Shown here: piece by piece, positions 38,855 through 48,696 of the stretch
Layout: each line of letters opens with the position of its first letter
Numbering within the stretch: the stretch's first letter is position 1
Assembly: GCA_026708505.1 (NCBI GenBank)
Contig: JAPOUU010000102.1
Location: 1 to 64,000 of the forward strand
Direction of reading: 5' to 3'
Length of the DNA: 64,000 nt
Origin: Hyphomicrobiales bacterium
GTDB lineage: Bacteria; Pseudomonadota; Alphaproteobacteria; JAPOUT01
Made by a program: the position numbers and the translations under genes
The notes under the pieces: generated by a model
The model's input: the letters and a program-made list of their open reading frames with translations, nothing else
What the model was told of the DNA's origin: nothing
Databases searched by the model: none

Positions 38855-39481
38855 ATGCATCGATATAAGACAATCATCCTGTTAGCATACGCGATAATGA
38901 GCGCCCCAAACGCACACGCTGACGACAATGTCGTCGATATCCTCGTCTTCGGCGATTCGCTTGTCGCCGGCTACGATATACCCTTGGAAGAGGCTTTTCC
39001 GAATCGACTCGAAATTGCCTTGCGAGAGCGAGGGCACCAGGTTCGGCTGGTGAATGCGGGAGTCTCGGGGGATACCACCGGCGGCGGCGTGGCGCGGCTG
39101 GGATGGTCGCTGGGCGAAGACATTGACGCGGTGATACTGGAGCTTGGCGCAAACGATGCGCTGCGGGGGCTTTCGCCGCAACAGGCCAAGAAAAATCTCG
39201 CGACAATGATAGAAGAGATTCAATCGAGAGGACTGCCCGTGCTGCTCGCGGGAATGCGTGCGCCTCCGAATTTGGGACGCGCGTATGTCGAAGCGTTTGA
39301 TTCCATTTACCCGGCTTTGTCCGAGGAGTACGGGGTTGCGTTGTATCCCTTCTTTCTCGAGGGCGTGGTGTTGGTGCCGTCGTTGAACCTTCCCGATGGA
39401 CTGCACCCCAACCCCGACGGGGTCGAGGTAATAGTGCGGAAGATATTGCCTTATGTGGAGAAGTGGTTGTTCGAAAAATAA
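38855..39481 (+). CDS. tesA: Arylesterase / lysophospholipase, GDSL family
   Basis: This 208-residue periplasmic SGNH hydrolase has a signal peptide (about 1-22, ending AHA-DD), block I VFGDSLVAGY (nucleophile Ser35), block III GANDALRG, and the Asp/His pair in LPDGLHPNPDG. The ATG at 38855 gives the expected signal sequence. The longer open frame lies in ybbA. Confidence 0.9.
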   Translation: MHRYKTIILLAYAIMSAPNAHADDNVVDILVFGDSLVAGYDIPLEEAFPNRLEIALRERGHQVRLVNAGVSGDTTGGGVARLGWSLGEDIDAVILELGANDALRGLSPQQAKKNLATMIEEIQSRGLPVLLAGMRAPPNLGRAYVEAFDSIYPALSEEYGVALYPFFLEGVVLVPSLNLPDGLHPNPDGVEVIVRKILPYVEKWLFEK

Positions 39482-39709
39482 CCGGAAGGGTTTTCGAAAT
39501 TGTTCGGGGAGCACAAGGAGGCGGGGAAAGAAGCGACGAGGGCTAAAAGGAGAGTATTCCAGATGAAATCTTGCCCTCGCCGCCGTGAAACCACTCTATC
39601 ACACTCCCCATGAAATAGCCACTTAACGAGCATCTCGTTTAAATCTATGTTCGCGGTGCGCCTTTCGGCTTTCCCGTCTTGGGAAGTTATCCACTGCCGG
39701 TAAAATTTC

Positions 39710-40996
39710 CTAACCGGCTTTCTTGAATTGATCAGCCTCCGTCGAATCTCCCAACGCGGCCGTTGACGCCTCTCCGCCCGACACCGTCAGCGCGACCAAA
39801 TCGAAATACCCCGTTCCGACTTCCCGCTGGTGCCGTGTAGCCGTGTAGCCGTCGCCTTCGGCGGCAAACTCCGCCTGCTGCAGGTCGGAATACGCGGACA
39901 TTCCGCGTTGTCGATACCCTGACGCCAATTGGAACATTCCGTAATTCAACTGGTGGAATCCTGCCAAAGTTATGAATTGAAACTTGTATCCCAATGCGCC
40001 CAACTCATCGCGATAGCGCGCGATTTGGTCACGCTCCAAATTTCCTTCCCAGTTGAAGGACGGCGAGCAATTGTATGCCAGCAGTTTTCCGGGATATTGC
40101 GCGTGAATCGCCTCGGCAAACCTCCGCGCCTCATCGAGATTGGGCTTCGAGGTCTCCCACCACAGCAGGTCCGCGTATTTTGCAAACGCCAAACCCCTCT
40201 TGATGCAGTGGTCCACTCCGCTTCCCTCGCGCAAGCGATAGAAGCCTTCGGCCGTGCGCTCGCTGGATGCGATAAATTCATGGTCGCGTTCATCCACATC
40301 GGAAGTAAGCATCCGCGCGCTCTCCGCATCCGTGCGCGCAACTATCAACGAGGGGACCCCGCTAACATCGGCGGCAAGCCTGGCCGCTATTAAATTGCGC
40401 TCGTGGGCTTTCGTGGGAATCAAAACTTTCCCGCCCAGATGTCCGCACTTCTTCTCCGATGCGAGCTGGTCCTCGTAATGAACCGCCGCGGCGCCGGCCT
40501 CGATGTATGCCTTCATTATCTCGAAGCAATTCAGCGCGCCTCCAAAGCCGGCTTCTGCATCGGCAACTATCGGCACAAACCAGTCGCGTTCGCTGCCGCC
40601 TTCGGAATGCTCGATTTGGTCGGCACGTTGCAGCGCCCGATTAATTCGACGAGCCAGCGCCGGTCCCGAATCCGCAGGATACAAACTCTGGTCCGGATAC
40701 ATTGCACCGGCGCTGTTGGCATCCGCCGCGACCTGCCAGCCTGAAAGGTATATCGCCTCAAGTCCGGCACGAACCATCTGCATCGCCTGGTTGCCGGACA
40801 ACGCTCCCAGCGCTCCGACGAAATCACGTTCATGCAGGAGTTTCCACAAGCGGTTCGCACCGCGCGTCGCGAGCGTGTGCTCAACGGCAACAGAGCCGCG
40901 TAGCCGCTCGACTTGATCGGGCGTGTAGGGGCGCTCGATGCCATCGAAACGCCCGGCCGGCGCACCGGGAACGAGATCTTGAAAACTTTTAACCAT
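39710..40996 (-). CDS. aceA: Isocitrate lyase
   Basis: This 428-residue glyoxylate-shunt enzyme splits isocitrate to glyoxylate and succinate, allowing growth on C2 units. The catalytic block is [14 protein letters not shown] and the substrate motif VARTDAESA follows. The ATG has a GGAGGAATACTAAG site. Malate synthase is not in the window. It agrees with the acetyl-CoA-yielding xsc-pta module. Confidence 0.95.
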   Translation of the reverse strand: MVKSFQDLVPGAPAGRFDGIERPYTPDQVERLRGSVAVEHTLATRGANRLWKLLHERDFVGALGALSGNQAMQMVRAGLEAIYLSGWQVAADANSAGAMYPDQSLYPADSGPALARRINRALQRADQIEHSEGGSERDWFVPIVADAEAGFGGALNCFEIMKAYIEAGAAAVHYEDQLASEKKCGHLGGKVLIPTKAHERNLIAARLAADVSGVPSLIVARTDAESARMLTSDVDERDHEFIASSERTAEGFYRLREGSGVDHCIKRGLAFAKYADLLWWETSKPNLDEARRFAEAIHAQYPGKLLAYNCSPSFNWEGNLERDQIARYRDELGALGYKFQFITLAGFHQLNYGMFQLASGYRQRGMSAYSDLQQAEFAAEGDGYTATRHQREVGTGYFDLVALTVSGGEASTAALGDSTEADQFKKAG

Positions 40997-41029
40997 CTTA
41001 GTATTCCTCCACCAAAATTATGCAGCCCC

Positions 41030-41090
41030 CCTCGCGAGCATCTTGCGAGGATTCCCTCTTCGGTCTATGGTTAACCCGTCTTGACGGGTT
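41030..41090. promoter_or_regulatory. Two inverted repeats in the divergent aceA/tig region, candidate operators
   Basis: CCTCGC (41030-41035) and GCGAGG (41045-41050) form a 6-base inverted repeat with a 9-base gap. AACCCGTC (41073-41080) and GACGGGTT (41083-41090) form a perfect 8-base inverted repeat with a 2-base gap, the shape of a dimeric repressor site. Both lie upstream of aceA, and the second overlaps a TTGACG hexamer facing tig. The regulator is unknown. Confidence 0.45.
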
Positions 41091-41149
41091 TGTCGAGAGA
41101 TTATGACACCGAGAGCGATAATAAGAGTGATTCCAATAAGGGTGATTCC

Positions 41150-42499
41150 ATGGAAATAACCGTAAGCCGAAACGAAGGACTGGAGAGAGAATGGAAGGTT
41201 CGCATCCCCGCCGAGGAACTCTCCAAGCGGCTGGATGCCCGCCTGCAGGAGTTGCGGTCGCAAGCAAAGATCAAAGGATTCCGCCCGGGCAAGGTTCCCG
41301 TATCACACCTGCGCCGACTGTACGGCAAGAGTCTCATGGGAGAAATTATCGACGGAGTTATGGCGGAAACCGGCAAGCGCATCCTGGAAGAGGCGGGCTT
41401 GCGCCCCGCTATGCGCCCCCGCATTGAGCTCGAAACCGACGAGATGGAAGGCGGACTCGAGGCCGTACAAGACGGCAAGGGCCCGCTCGCATACAAAATG
41501 TCGCTCGAAGTCGTCCCCGAAATCAAACTGCAAGACTTCACCGCGCTGAAACTGACTCGCAAAGTCGCAAAAGTCGAGAAAAAAGATATCGAATCCGCAT
41601 TGGAGAAACTTGCACAGCGGCGTCGAACTTTCGAAACATGCGAAGACAAGAATGCGACGGCAAGAGAGGGCGACAGGGTTCGGCTGGACTTTGTCGGAAA
41701 AATTGACGGCAAGCCCTTCGAAAACGGCGAAGGGAAGGATGTGTTTGTCGAAATCCCCGCGGAAGGAGAAGGCGGAGGGTTCGAAAAAGAATTGCGGGGC
41801 AAGAAAGTCGGTGAATCAAAAATGGATGTGACTTTCCCCGAGGACTATCCCGAAGAGGTGCTCGCCGGACAAAAAGCGAGCTTCGATATCAACATTAAAG
41901 AAATCGCACAACCTCAGGAAGTTGCCATTGACGAAAATTTCGCAACCGGCCTGGGCGCGGAAAACCTCGAAGCGCTGCGACAGCAAATATCGAACATGCT
42001 TGCCGCGGAAGACACGCAAATGACCCGGGCAAAACTCAAGCGCCAATTGCTCGATAGACTCGCCGAGCAATATTCTTTCGAGCTGCCGAGCGGGATGGTG
42101 AAACAGGAGTTGGAATCCATCAGTGCGCAGATTTCACCTCCGGCGCAAGAAGGTGAAAACAACCCTCCCGACGAAGAAAAACTCAAGAGCGAATACGGCG
42201 ACATCGCCGAAAGGAGAGTCCGCCTTGCGCTCGTCCTGAACGAGATCGGGCAGCGTAACAATATTGAGGTTACTTCGCAGGAGTTAAACCACGCCATTGC
42301 GCTGCAGGCGCGAAGGTTTGCCGGAGAGGAACAGAAACTTTATGCTTATTATAAAGAGCATCCCGAAATGCTTGAAAGGCTGCGTGCACCGATATTCGAA
42401 GACAAGGTTACCGACTTTCTCTTTGAACTGGCGGAGATCGAGGAGCAGGAGGTTTCGAGGGAGGAACTCTATCGTGACGAAGATGAGAACGAAGATTGA
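41150..42499 (+). CDS. tig: Trigger factor
   Basis: This 449-residue ribosome-bound chaperone and prolyl isomerase has the N-terminal ribosome-binding domain with GFRPGKVPVSHLRRLYG. A FKBP-type PPIase domain (about 160-245, GDRVRLDFVGKIDGKPF) and a helical C-terminal chaperone domain follow. ATG 41150 is the canonical MEITVSRNEG start; the upstream open frame is not supported. It heads the tig-clpP-clpX-lon block. Confidence 0.95.
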   Translation: MEITVSRNEGLEREWKVRIPAEELSKRLDARLQELRSQAKIKGFRPGKVPVSHLRRLYGKSLMGEIIDGVMAETGKRILEEAGLRPAMRPRIELETDEMEGGLEAVQDGKGPLAYKMSLEVVPEIKLQDFTALKLTRKVAKVEKKDIESALEKLAQRRRTFETCEDKNATAREGDRVRLDFVGKIDGKPFENGEGKDVFVEIPAEGEGGGFEKELRGKKVGESKMDVTFPEDYPEEVLAGQKASFDINIKEIAQPQEVAIDENFATGLGAENLEALRQQISNMLAAEDTQMTRAKLKRQLLDRLAEQYSFELPSGMVKQELESISAQISPPAQEGENNPPDEEKLKSEYGDIAERRVRLALVLNEIGQRNNIEVTSQELNHAIALQARRFAGEEQKLYAYYKEHPEMLERLRAPIFEDKVTDFLFELAEIEEQEVSREELYRDEDENED

Positions 42500-42628
42500 G
42501 GACTCAGGCGGCGGGAGTTTGGGCGCGTAAGGCGCCACAATTCGCTCCAATCCCTTTAAAGTGCAACATTAAGCATACATAATTCCATAATTGCCTTTTT
42601 TCAAAATCCCGTGCTAATATCCCCCAGC

Positions 42629-43258
42629 ATGACACAGCCTAACGAGCAATTCGAACGCTTTCAAAACACCCTCGTTCCGATGGTCGTCGAGCAGACCAAT
42701 CGCGGCGAACGGGCGTACGACATATATTCGTGCCTTCTCAAGGAGCGCATCATCTTCCTGACGGGAACCATCGAAGACAACCTCGCGAGCCTCGTTGCCG
42801 CGCAGCTCCTGTATCTCGAGGCCGAGTCTCCCTCCAAGGACATTGCCATGTACATCAACTCGCCGGGCGGAATCATCACCGCGGGAATGGCCATCTACGA
42901 CACGATGCAATACATTAAACCCGAAGTCTCAACGCTTTGCATCGGACAAGCCGCTTCCATGGGATCCCTCCTGCTTGCCGGCGGCGCCAAAGGAAAACGC
43001 TCCGCGCTCAAAAACGCACGCATCATGGTTCACCAGCCTTCCGGAGGATTCCAGGGACAGGCCGCCGACATCGAGCGACACGCACAAGAAATTATTGATC
43101 TGAGGCATCGCCTCAACGAAATCTATGCCCAGCACACGGGCCAAGACATTAAAACCATCGAAACGGCCGTTGACCGTGACACTTTCCTCACGGCCGAAAA
43201 CGCCAAGGACTTCGGACTCATTGACGAGGTCTACACGCAACGTCCCGACACCGCATGA
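42629..43258 (+). CDS. clpP: ATP-dependent Clp protease proteolytic subunit
   Basis: This 209-residue serine peptidase forms the 14-mer barrel. Catalytic residues are visible: Ser110 in GQAASMGSL and His135 in [11 protein letters not shown] 42629 is preferred over an in-frame GTG at 42611. A TTGCCT-18-TAATAT promoter-like pair just before the ATG would give a nearly leaderless transcript, so a promoter nearer tig is more likely. Confidence 0.96.
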   Translation: MTQPNEQFERFQNTLVPMVVEQTNRGERAYDIYSCLLKERIIFLTGTIEDNLASLVAAQLLYLEAESPSKDIAMYINSPGGIITAGMAIYDTMQYIKPEVSTLCIGQAASMGSLLLAGGAKGKRSALKNARIMVHQPSGGFQGQAADIERHAQEIIDLRHRLNEIYAQHTGQDIKTIETAVDRDTFLTAENAKDFGLIDEVYTQRPDTA

Positions 43259-43316
43259 CTTTCATTTCGAATTTTGTTATAGTCACCCCGAGTATTCACC
43301 AAAACGGAACACACCC

Positions 43317-44594
43317 ATGGCAAATAAGGTAAGTGGAAACGGATCTGGCGGCGGGAGCATGCTCTATTGCTCCTTCTGCGGAAAATCACAGCACGAGGCC
43401 CGCAAGCTCATCGCAGGGCCGACCGTCTTCATCTGCGACGAATGCGTTGAACTCTGCACGGATATCATTCGCGAGGAAAACAAGACCGCCTTGGTAAAAT
43501 CACGCGGCGGCGTGCCCACTCCCTCGGAGATAAACGCAATCCTGGACGATTACGTCATTGGACAAACCCACGCCAAACGCGTTTTATCCGTGGCGGTTCA
43601 CAACCACTACAAGCGACTCGACCACGCCACCAAAAACAACGAAGTCGAACTCGCAAAATCGAACGTGCTGCTCATCGGTCCGACCGGTTGCGGTAAAACC
43701 CTTCTCGCCCAAACGCTCGCGCGCGTGCTTGATGTCCCCTTCACCATGGCGGACGCAACCACGCTCACGGAGGCGGGTTATGTCGGCGAGGATGTCGAAA
43801 ACATCATCCTCAAGCTTCTCCAGGCCGCCGACTACAATGTCGAGCGGGCGCAACGCGGCATCGTCTACATTGACGAGGTCGATAAAATCTCGCGCAAGTC
43901 CGACAACCCCTCGATCACAAGGGATGTCTCCGGCGAAGGCGTGCAACAAGCACTGTTGAAAATCATGGAAGGAACCATCGCGTCGGTTCCGCCGCAGGGC
44001 GGCCGCAAGCATCCGCAGCAGGAGTTTCTGCAAGTCGATACGACGAACATCCTCTTCATCTGCAGCGGCGCTTTTTCCGGTCTTGAGCGCGTCATCTCCA
44101 AACGCACGGAGTCGACCTCCATCGGGTTCGGCGCGGACGTCCGGGACAAAGACCAGCAAGGCATGGCAGGAAAGTGGCTGCCGTTGCTGGAGCCGGAGGA
44201 CTTGCTGCGCTTCGGGCTCATCCCCGAATTCGTCGGCAGGGTTCCGGTGCTGGCAACCCTCGAGGATTTGGATGAAGACATGCTTATCCGCATTCTCGTT
44301 GAGCCGAAAAACTCATTGGTTAAGCAATATAAATCCCTTTTTGAGATGGAGAACGTCGAGGTCACCTTCGCCGAGGAAGCCCTGCGCAAAATCGCGCGCA
44401 AAGCCATCAAACGCAAAACCGGCGCCCGGGGGCTGCGTTCCATCATGGAGAACATCCTCCTTGAGACCATGTTCAAGCTGCCGGACCTCTCCGGTGTGGA
44501 GCAAATTGCCATCTCAAGCGAGGTTGTAGACGGCGATGCACAGCCCTTCTACCTCTACGCAAAGCAGGATATTGAAACGCCGACTCCCGCATAA
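43317..44594 (+). CDS. clpX: ATP-dependent Clp protease ATP-binding subunit ClpX
   Basis: This 425-residue AAA+ unfoldase for ClpP has an N-terminal zinc-binding domain with CSFC and CDECVELC, Walker A GPTGCGKT, pore loop GYVGED, Walker [10 protein letters not shown] and the loop RKHPQQ. ATG 43317 gives the normal N-terminus; the longer frame overlaps clpP. It lies 58 bases after clpP. Confidence 0.96.
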   Translation: MANKVSGNGSGGGSMLYCSFCGKSQHEARKLIAGPTVFICDECVELCTDIIREENKTALVKSRGGVPTPSEINAILDDYVIGQTHAKRVLSVAVHNHYKRLDHATKNNEVELAKSNVLLIGPTGCGKTLLAQTLARVLDVPFTMADATTLTEAGYVGEDVENIILKLLQAADYNVERAQRGIVYIDEVDKISRKSDNPSITRDVSGEGVQQALLKIMEGTIASVPPQGGRKHPQQEFLQVDTTNILFICSGAFSGLERVISKRTESTSIGFGADVRDKDQQGMAGKWLPLLEPEDLLRFGLIPEFVGRVPVLATLEDLDEDMLIRILVEPKNSLVKQYKSLFEMENVEVTFAEEALRKIARKAIKRKTGARGLRSIMENILLETMFKLPDLSGVEQIAISSEVVDGDAQPFYLYAKQDIETPTPA

Positions 44595-44613
44595 TTGATT
44601 TTTTTCTACAGGC

Positions 44614-44642
44614 TCTTGAAAATATTGCTTCCAGTCGCCATT
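44614..44642 (+). promoter_or_regulatory. RpoH (sigma32) heat-shock promoter of lon
   Basis: CTTGAAA (44614-44620), 14 bases, then CGCCATTT (44635-44642). The hexamers and the spacing are the same as in the groESL promoter at 10731-10759. It sits 35 bases before the lon start codon. Confidence 0.65.
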
Positions 44643-44676
44643 TAATAATAATCCCAAGTGTATACAAGGAAGGGTA

Positions 44677-47109
44677 ATGTTTGATATTGAAAAATTTCTC
44701 GCAGGCGAGATCGAGGCTCCAACGCTTCCAGTCTTAACGCTTCGGGACATTGTTGTGTTCCCCAAAATGGTCGTGCCGCTGTTCGTCGGAAGAACCAAAT
44801 CCGTCCGTGCACTCGAAAACGCCATGAAGCACGACAAGCAAATCTTCCTTCTCGCCCAGCGCGACGGCAGCCAGGACGACCCGAAACCCAAAGACATTTA
44901 CACCATCGGCTCCATCGCCTCGATATTGCAACTGCTGAAACTCCCCGACGGAACGGCAAAGGTTATGGTCGAGGGACTGGAGCGCGCGCAACTGGACGCT
45001 TTCACGCAAACCGAAGATTTCTTCGAGGCGACCATCAAGCCCATGGAGCGCGAAAACGAACCTTCGGAAAACGACCACGTCGAGGCGCTCACGCGTTCCC
45101 TCGTTGCGCAATTCCGCGAGTATGCCGAACTCAGCAAAAAACTCCCGCCCGAAGTGCTGGCATCCCTCGAACAAATCACGGATGCGGAAAAACTTACCGA
45201 CAGCATCTCCGGACATTTGCATGCGCCCGTTGTTGAGAAACAAAAGATTCTGGAACAACCCTCCGTGCGCGGACGACTCGAGCACATCCTTTCGCTTATC
45301 GAGAGCGAGATCGGAGTCCTCCAGATGCAAAAACGAATTCGCAAACGGGTCAAAGGACAACTCGAAAAAACACAACGCGAGTACTACCTAAACGAACAAC
45401 TCAGGGCCATACAAAAAGAGCTCGGTGAAGACGAAAGCGGACGCGACGAACTTGCCGACATCGAAGACCGCATTGAAAAAATAAAGCTTTCAAAAGAAGC
45501 GAAAACAAAAGCGCGAAGCGAACTCAAGAAACTGCGGCAAATGTCTCCCGTCTCGGCAGAGGCAACGGTCGTGCGTAATTACCTTGACTGGATGCTGTCC
45601 CTGCCGTGGAACAAACAAAAACGCGTGCGCCTTGACCTGGACGCCGCCGAGCGCATTCTTGATGAAGACCATTACGGGCTGGAAAAAATCAAAGAACGGG
45701 TTATGGAATATCTTGCCGTCCAGCAACGATCGAAAAAATTGCGCGGACCAATCTTGTGCCTGGTGGGACCGCCGGGCGTCGGGAAAACATCGCTGGGCAA
45801 ATCCGTCGCACGCGCGACCGGGCGCGAGTTCGTCCGCATGTCGCTGGGAGGCGTGCGCGACGAAGCCGAAATCCGGGGGCACCGGCGCACCTACATCGGC
45901 TCCATGCCCGGAAAGGTCATACAGTCCCTGAAGAAAGCGGCGTATAACAATCCGTTGTTTTTGCTGGATGAAATCGACAAAATGGGCGTTGATTTCCGCG
46001 GCGACCCTGCCGCCGCGCTGCTGGAAGTGCTTGATCCCGAACAAAACAGTTCCTTCGCGGACCATTACTTGGAGGTCGAGTATGACCTCTCAAACGTGAT
46101 GTTCCTCACCACCGCGAACAGTTTGAACATTCCGCCTGCATTGGCGGACCGCATGGAGGTCATCCGTATCTCGGGTTATACCGAAGAGGAAAAAGTCGAG
46201 ATCGCACGCAGGCATCTCATCCCCAAAGCCGTCAAAGGCCACGGCTTGCGTAAAAACGAATACGCCATCGAGGACGAGGCGTTGCGCGCGCTCATTCGAA
46301 CCTATACCCGGGAAGCGGGCGTGAGAAACCTCGAGCGCGAACTTAATTCACTGGCAAGGAAATCCGTGCGGCGTTTGCTCTCCGGCAAAGCCAAGGGCGG
46401 CACCGTGAAAATCACCGCCGACAACCTCGGCGATTTTGCCGGAGTTCCAAAATACCGGCGCTCCATGCTCGAAGAGCAAAACCGCATCGGAGTCGTCACC
46501 GGACTCGCCTGGACCGAATTCGGCGGCGAACTTCTTACCATTGAAGGCGTGATGCTGCCGGGCAAGGGCAACATGGTCGTCACCGGAAACCTGCGCGAGG
46601 TTATGAAGGAATCCATATCCGCGGCAAACTCTTATGTGAAATCGCGGGCGGCAAGTTTCGGCATTGAGCCGCCGGCGTTTGATAAACGGGACATCCATGT
46701 TCACGTTCCCGAAGGCGCGACTCCAAAGGACGGACCTTCAGCGGGGGTTGCCATGGCAACCGCAATCGTCTCGGTGATGACGGGGATACCCGTGAAGCGT
46801 GAAGTTGCGATGACCGGAGAGATTACCTTGCGCGGACGCATCCTTCCCGTCGGCGGACTGAAGGAGAAATTGCTGGCGGCTTTGCGCAACGGAGTCGAGA
46901 CGGTTTTAATTCCCGAGGAGAATGCCAGGGAGCTCGCCGAGATTCCGGACTCGGTTAAGGATCACTTGGACATTCGGCCGGTTTCGATGATGGACGAGGT
47001 TATCGAGGTTGCATTGGAGCAGGTGCCAGAGGCCATTGAATGGAACGAAGCGGCCTACACCAAGGAAGTTCTTGAAGATAAGGGAGGCGTGGCACCCAGG
47101 GCGCATTAG
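44677..47109 (+). CDS. lon: ATP-dependent protease Lon
   Basis: This 810-residue LonA protease has an N-terminal substrate domain from LPVLTLRDIVVFPKMVVPLF, Walker A GPPGVGKTS, and Walker B with LLDEIDKMG. The Ser-Lys dyad is in KDGPSAGVAMATA (Ser) and GGLKEKLLAALRNG (Lys). It has full length and a GGAAGGG ribosome site. It is last of the proteostasis block and has its own heat-shock promoter. Confidence 0.96.
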   Translation: MFDIEKFLAGEIEAPTLPVLTLRDIVVFPKMVVPLFVGRTKSVRALENAMKHDKQIFLLAQRDGSQDDPKPKDIYTIGSIASILQLLKLPDGTAKVMVEGLERAQLDAFTQTEDFFEATIKPMERENEPSENDHVEALTRSLVAQFREYAELSKKLPPEVLASLEQITDAEKLTDSISGHLHAPVVEKQKILEQPSVRGRLEHILSLIESEIGVLQMQKRIRKRVKGQLEKTQREYYLNEQLRAIQKELGEDESGRDELADIEDRIEKIKLSKEAKTKARSELKKLRQMSPVSAEATVVRNYLDWMLSLPWNKQKRVRLDLDAAERILDEDHYGLEKIKERVMEYLAVQQRSKKLRGPILCLVGPPGVGKTSLGKSVARATGREFVRMSLGGVRDEAEIRGHRRTYIGSMPGKVIQSLKKAAYNNPLFLLDEIDKMGVDFRGDPAAALLEVLDPEQNSSFADHYLEVEYDLSNVMFLTTANSLNIPPALADRMEVIRISGYTEEEKVEIARRHLIPKAVKGHGLRKNEYAIEDEALRALIRTYTREAGVRNLERELNSLARKSVRRLLSGKAKGGTVKITADNLGDFAGVPKYRRSMLEEQNRIGVVTGLAWTEFGGELLTIEGVMLPGKGNMVVTGNLREVMKESISAANSYVKSRAASFGIEPPAFDKRDIHVHVPEGATPKDGPSAGVAMATAIVSVMTGIPVKREVAMTGEITLRGRILPVGGLKEKLLAALRNGVETVLIPEENARELAEIPDSVKDHLDIRPVSMMDEVIEVALEQVPEAIEWNEAAYTKEVLEDKGGVAPRAH

Positions 47110-47143
47110 TTGCGCCTTAACAGGAGTCTTTAGGGATCTATCA

Positions 47144-47242
47144 ACCGATTCGGTTTATCTATTGGCAACCGAATCGCTTTACACTTAACTCGAAGTGATT
47201 CGGTAAAAAAAATTATAAAAAATCATCAAGGAACGAATCGGT
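47144..47242. repeat. Cluster of four ACCGAATCG-type repeats in alternating orientation
   Basis: ACCGATTCGGT (47144-47154), ACCGAATCG (47168-47176), GATTCGGT (47197-47204) and ACGAATCGGT (47233-47242) lie within 100 bases downstream of lon. The middle two form an 8-base stem followed by AAAAAAA, with a further ACTT/AAGT pairing inside. They could be part of lon termination or protein-binding sites. Confidence 0.5.
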
Positions 47243-47319
47243 CTCTGTCTAAAAAAATGGTCGCTATGCCGCAGGTTTTCAAAAATATTATCTACATCTC
47301 TCCATAGAGAGAGAATTTT

Positions 47320-47349
47320 TTGAAATTCTTAATGGAATTCTGTTATGCT
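47320..47349 (+). promoter_or_regulatory. Sigma70-type promoter upstream of the tRNA-like element
   Basis: TTGAAA (47320-47325), an 18-base spacer and TATGCT (47344-47349). It points at the tRNA-like element, whose 5' stem begins 33 bases downstream of the -10 hexamer. Confidence 0.5.
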
Positions 47350-47381
47350 TTTACTGCCTTACACAAGTAGGCGGGGAGTCT

Positions 47382-47498
47382 GGAGCCTCAGTTTAATGGA
47401 TAAACGTCTTGCGAACTGAATAAGGTGTTAGGCATCTTTTTTAGAGGTTTCTCTACAAGAAGATTGCAGGTTCGAATCCTGCAGGTTATCCAGGCTCC
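47382..47498 (+). tRNA. tRNA-like RNA gene with an enlarged anticodon loop (intron-like or degenerate)
   Basis: A cloverleaf can be drawn. The acceptor stem GGAGCCT / AGGCTCC (47382-47388 with 47492-47498) has 7 perfect pairs. The D arm GTTT-AATGGAT-AAAC (47391-47405) contains the GG of the D loop. The anticodon stem is TCTTG / CAAGA (47407-47411 with 47456-47460). A five-base variable region follows, then the T arm GCAGG-TTCGAAT-CCTGC (47466-47482) with a consensus T loop. Two features are abnormal. The anticodon loop is 44 bases and contains its own hairpin TAGAG-GTTT-CTCTA (47442-47455). Nine extra bases separate the T arm from the acceptor strand; part of these (TTATCC) can pair with GGATAA of the D arm. 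No anticodon can be assigned and CCA is not encoded. It may be an unusual intron-bearing tRNA, a decayed tRNA or a tRNA-derived ncRNA. Confidence 0.45.
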
Positions 47499-47683
47499 TC
47501 GCTATTATTTCATACTTGTTTGATTTTGAATCTCTTTTTTTCTCCGAGCGTCACCATAAACCAGATGGCAGGAAACGTCAAACTTTTTTGCGGGATTCGA
47601 ATCAGCAGAAGCCTCCATATACCTCAAATTCGGCGATTATGGACAATTTGCCCAGATCGGTTTGGGAGTAAAAGTCCCGTTTT

Positions 47684-48694
47684 TTAGCCCGGCTTGCGAG
47701 CCGCCCCGTCCCCCAAACCGTCGCGCCAAGCCGGAGCAATTCTGTCCAAAAACTTCCGCATTCCGGCAAACTCCCCGTATTGCAAGGTCGCATCCAGCAT
47801 CCCCAGCACCCGCGGCATATAATCCAGATACCACGCTTTGCCGTCCCGCTTCCACAATCGACAAAACACTCCGGCGACCCGCATGTGCCTTTGCGCCGAC
47901 AACAATAAAAATTCCCTCTCAAACACATCACGCTCCAAACCGCTGCGCGAAGCAAAATACCGCCCCAACAATTCCGTTCGCAACTCCGCCGAAACATCGC
48001 GTCGGGCATCCTCGAGCAGCGACATCATGTCGTAGGCATTCGACCCGAAACTCGAATCCTGAAAATCCAAAACACCGCAGCGCGACAGCCTTTCTCCGTT
48101 CAATAACATCAGATTGTCGACATGATAGTCGCGCAGCACCAAGACATCACAACGCGGCGGCACCGAGAGCAATTCTCTCCACAAACCGGAAAACTCTTCG
48201 CACACGCCTTCCCCGGGCGCACGCCCTAGAACCAGCGGCAAATACCACTCCACGAACAACTCCGCCGCGTCAATCAACGCTTCCGTATCATAAGGGGGCA
48301 GCGAAATTGCGCACGCATCCGGATGCTCGTGCAGATGCACGAGAACATCAACGGCGCTTGCATATAATTCGTGCGCATCATGTCCGCCGTCCAGCAAGAC
48401 GGAGAAACGCGTGTCGCCAAAATCCTCGATCACCGCCAAACCGAGAGCGTCCTTGAGTTCGTAAATCTTCGGGGCGGAAATACCCAAGCCGCGAAGATGC
48501 TCGCCAACTTTCACGAACGAGACAAGATCCTCACGCGGCGAGAGCATCAAGAGTTCGCCAACATTGCCGCCGTTGCGCGCGAGGCGAAAATATCTCCGGG
48601 CGGAAGCATCGCCATCAAGCGGAACGGTCTCCATGTCTCCGCGACCGCTGCGTTCGAGAAACTCGACAATCTCGTGTTTTGATACTTCCGACAA
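47684..48694 (-). CDS. amgK: Aminoglycoside phosphotransferase-family sugar kinase, AmgK-like
   Basis: This 336-residue kinase-fold protein has GDASARRYFRL near the start, the catalytic loop LRDYHVDNLMLL and the metal motif GVLDFQDSSFGSNAYDMMSLL. These match the anomeric MurNAc/GlcNAc kinase AmgK of the cell-wall recycling route. MurU and TsaE, frequent neighbours, are absent. The start is uncertain: TTG 48694, three bases after the ybgE stop, fits the domain, whereas the open frame runs to 48823. It may be cotranscribed with the cyd operon. Confidence 0.78.
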   Translation of the reverse strand: MSEVSKHEIVEFLERSGRGDMETVPLDGDASARRYFRLARNGGNVGELLMLSPREDLVSFVKVGEHLRGLGISAPKIYELKDALGLAVIEDFGDTRFSVLLDGGHDAHELYASAVDVLVHLHEHPDACAISLPPYDTEALIDAAELFVEWYLPLVLGRAPGEGVCEEFSGLWRELLSVPPRCDVLVLRDYHVDNLMLLNGERLSRCGVLDFQDSSFGSNAYDMMSLLEDARRDVSAELRTELLGRYFASRSGLERDVFEREFLLLSAQRHMRVAGVFCRLWKRDGKAWYLDYMPRVLGMLDATLQYGEFAGMRKFLDRIAPAWRDGLGDGAARKPG

Positions 48695-48696
48695 AG

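Noticed and set aside
47382-47498. Group I intron-bearing tRNA, selenocysteine tRNA or permuted tmRNA
   Set aside because: The insertion is too short for a group I intron, there is no UCA anticodon or long acceptor/D stems for tRNA-Sec, and no tag-coding region for tmRNA.
47602-48009. 135-codon minus-strand frame near amgK
   Set aside because: It overlaps the amgK gene in another frame, is Cys/Trp/Arg-rich and resembles nothing. Shadow frame.
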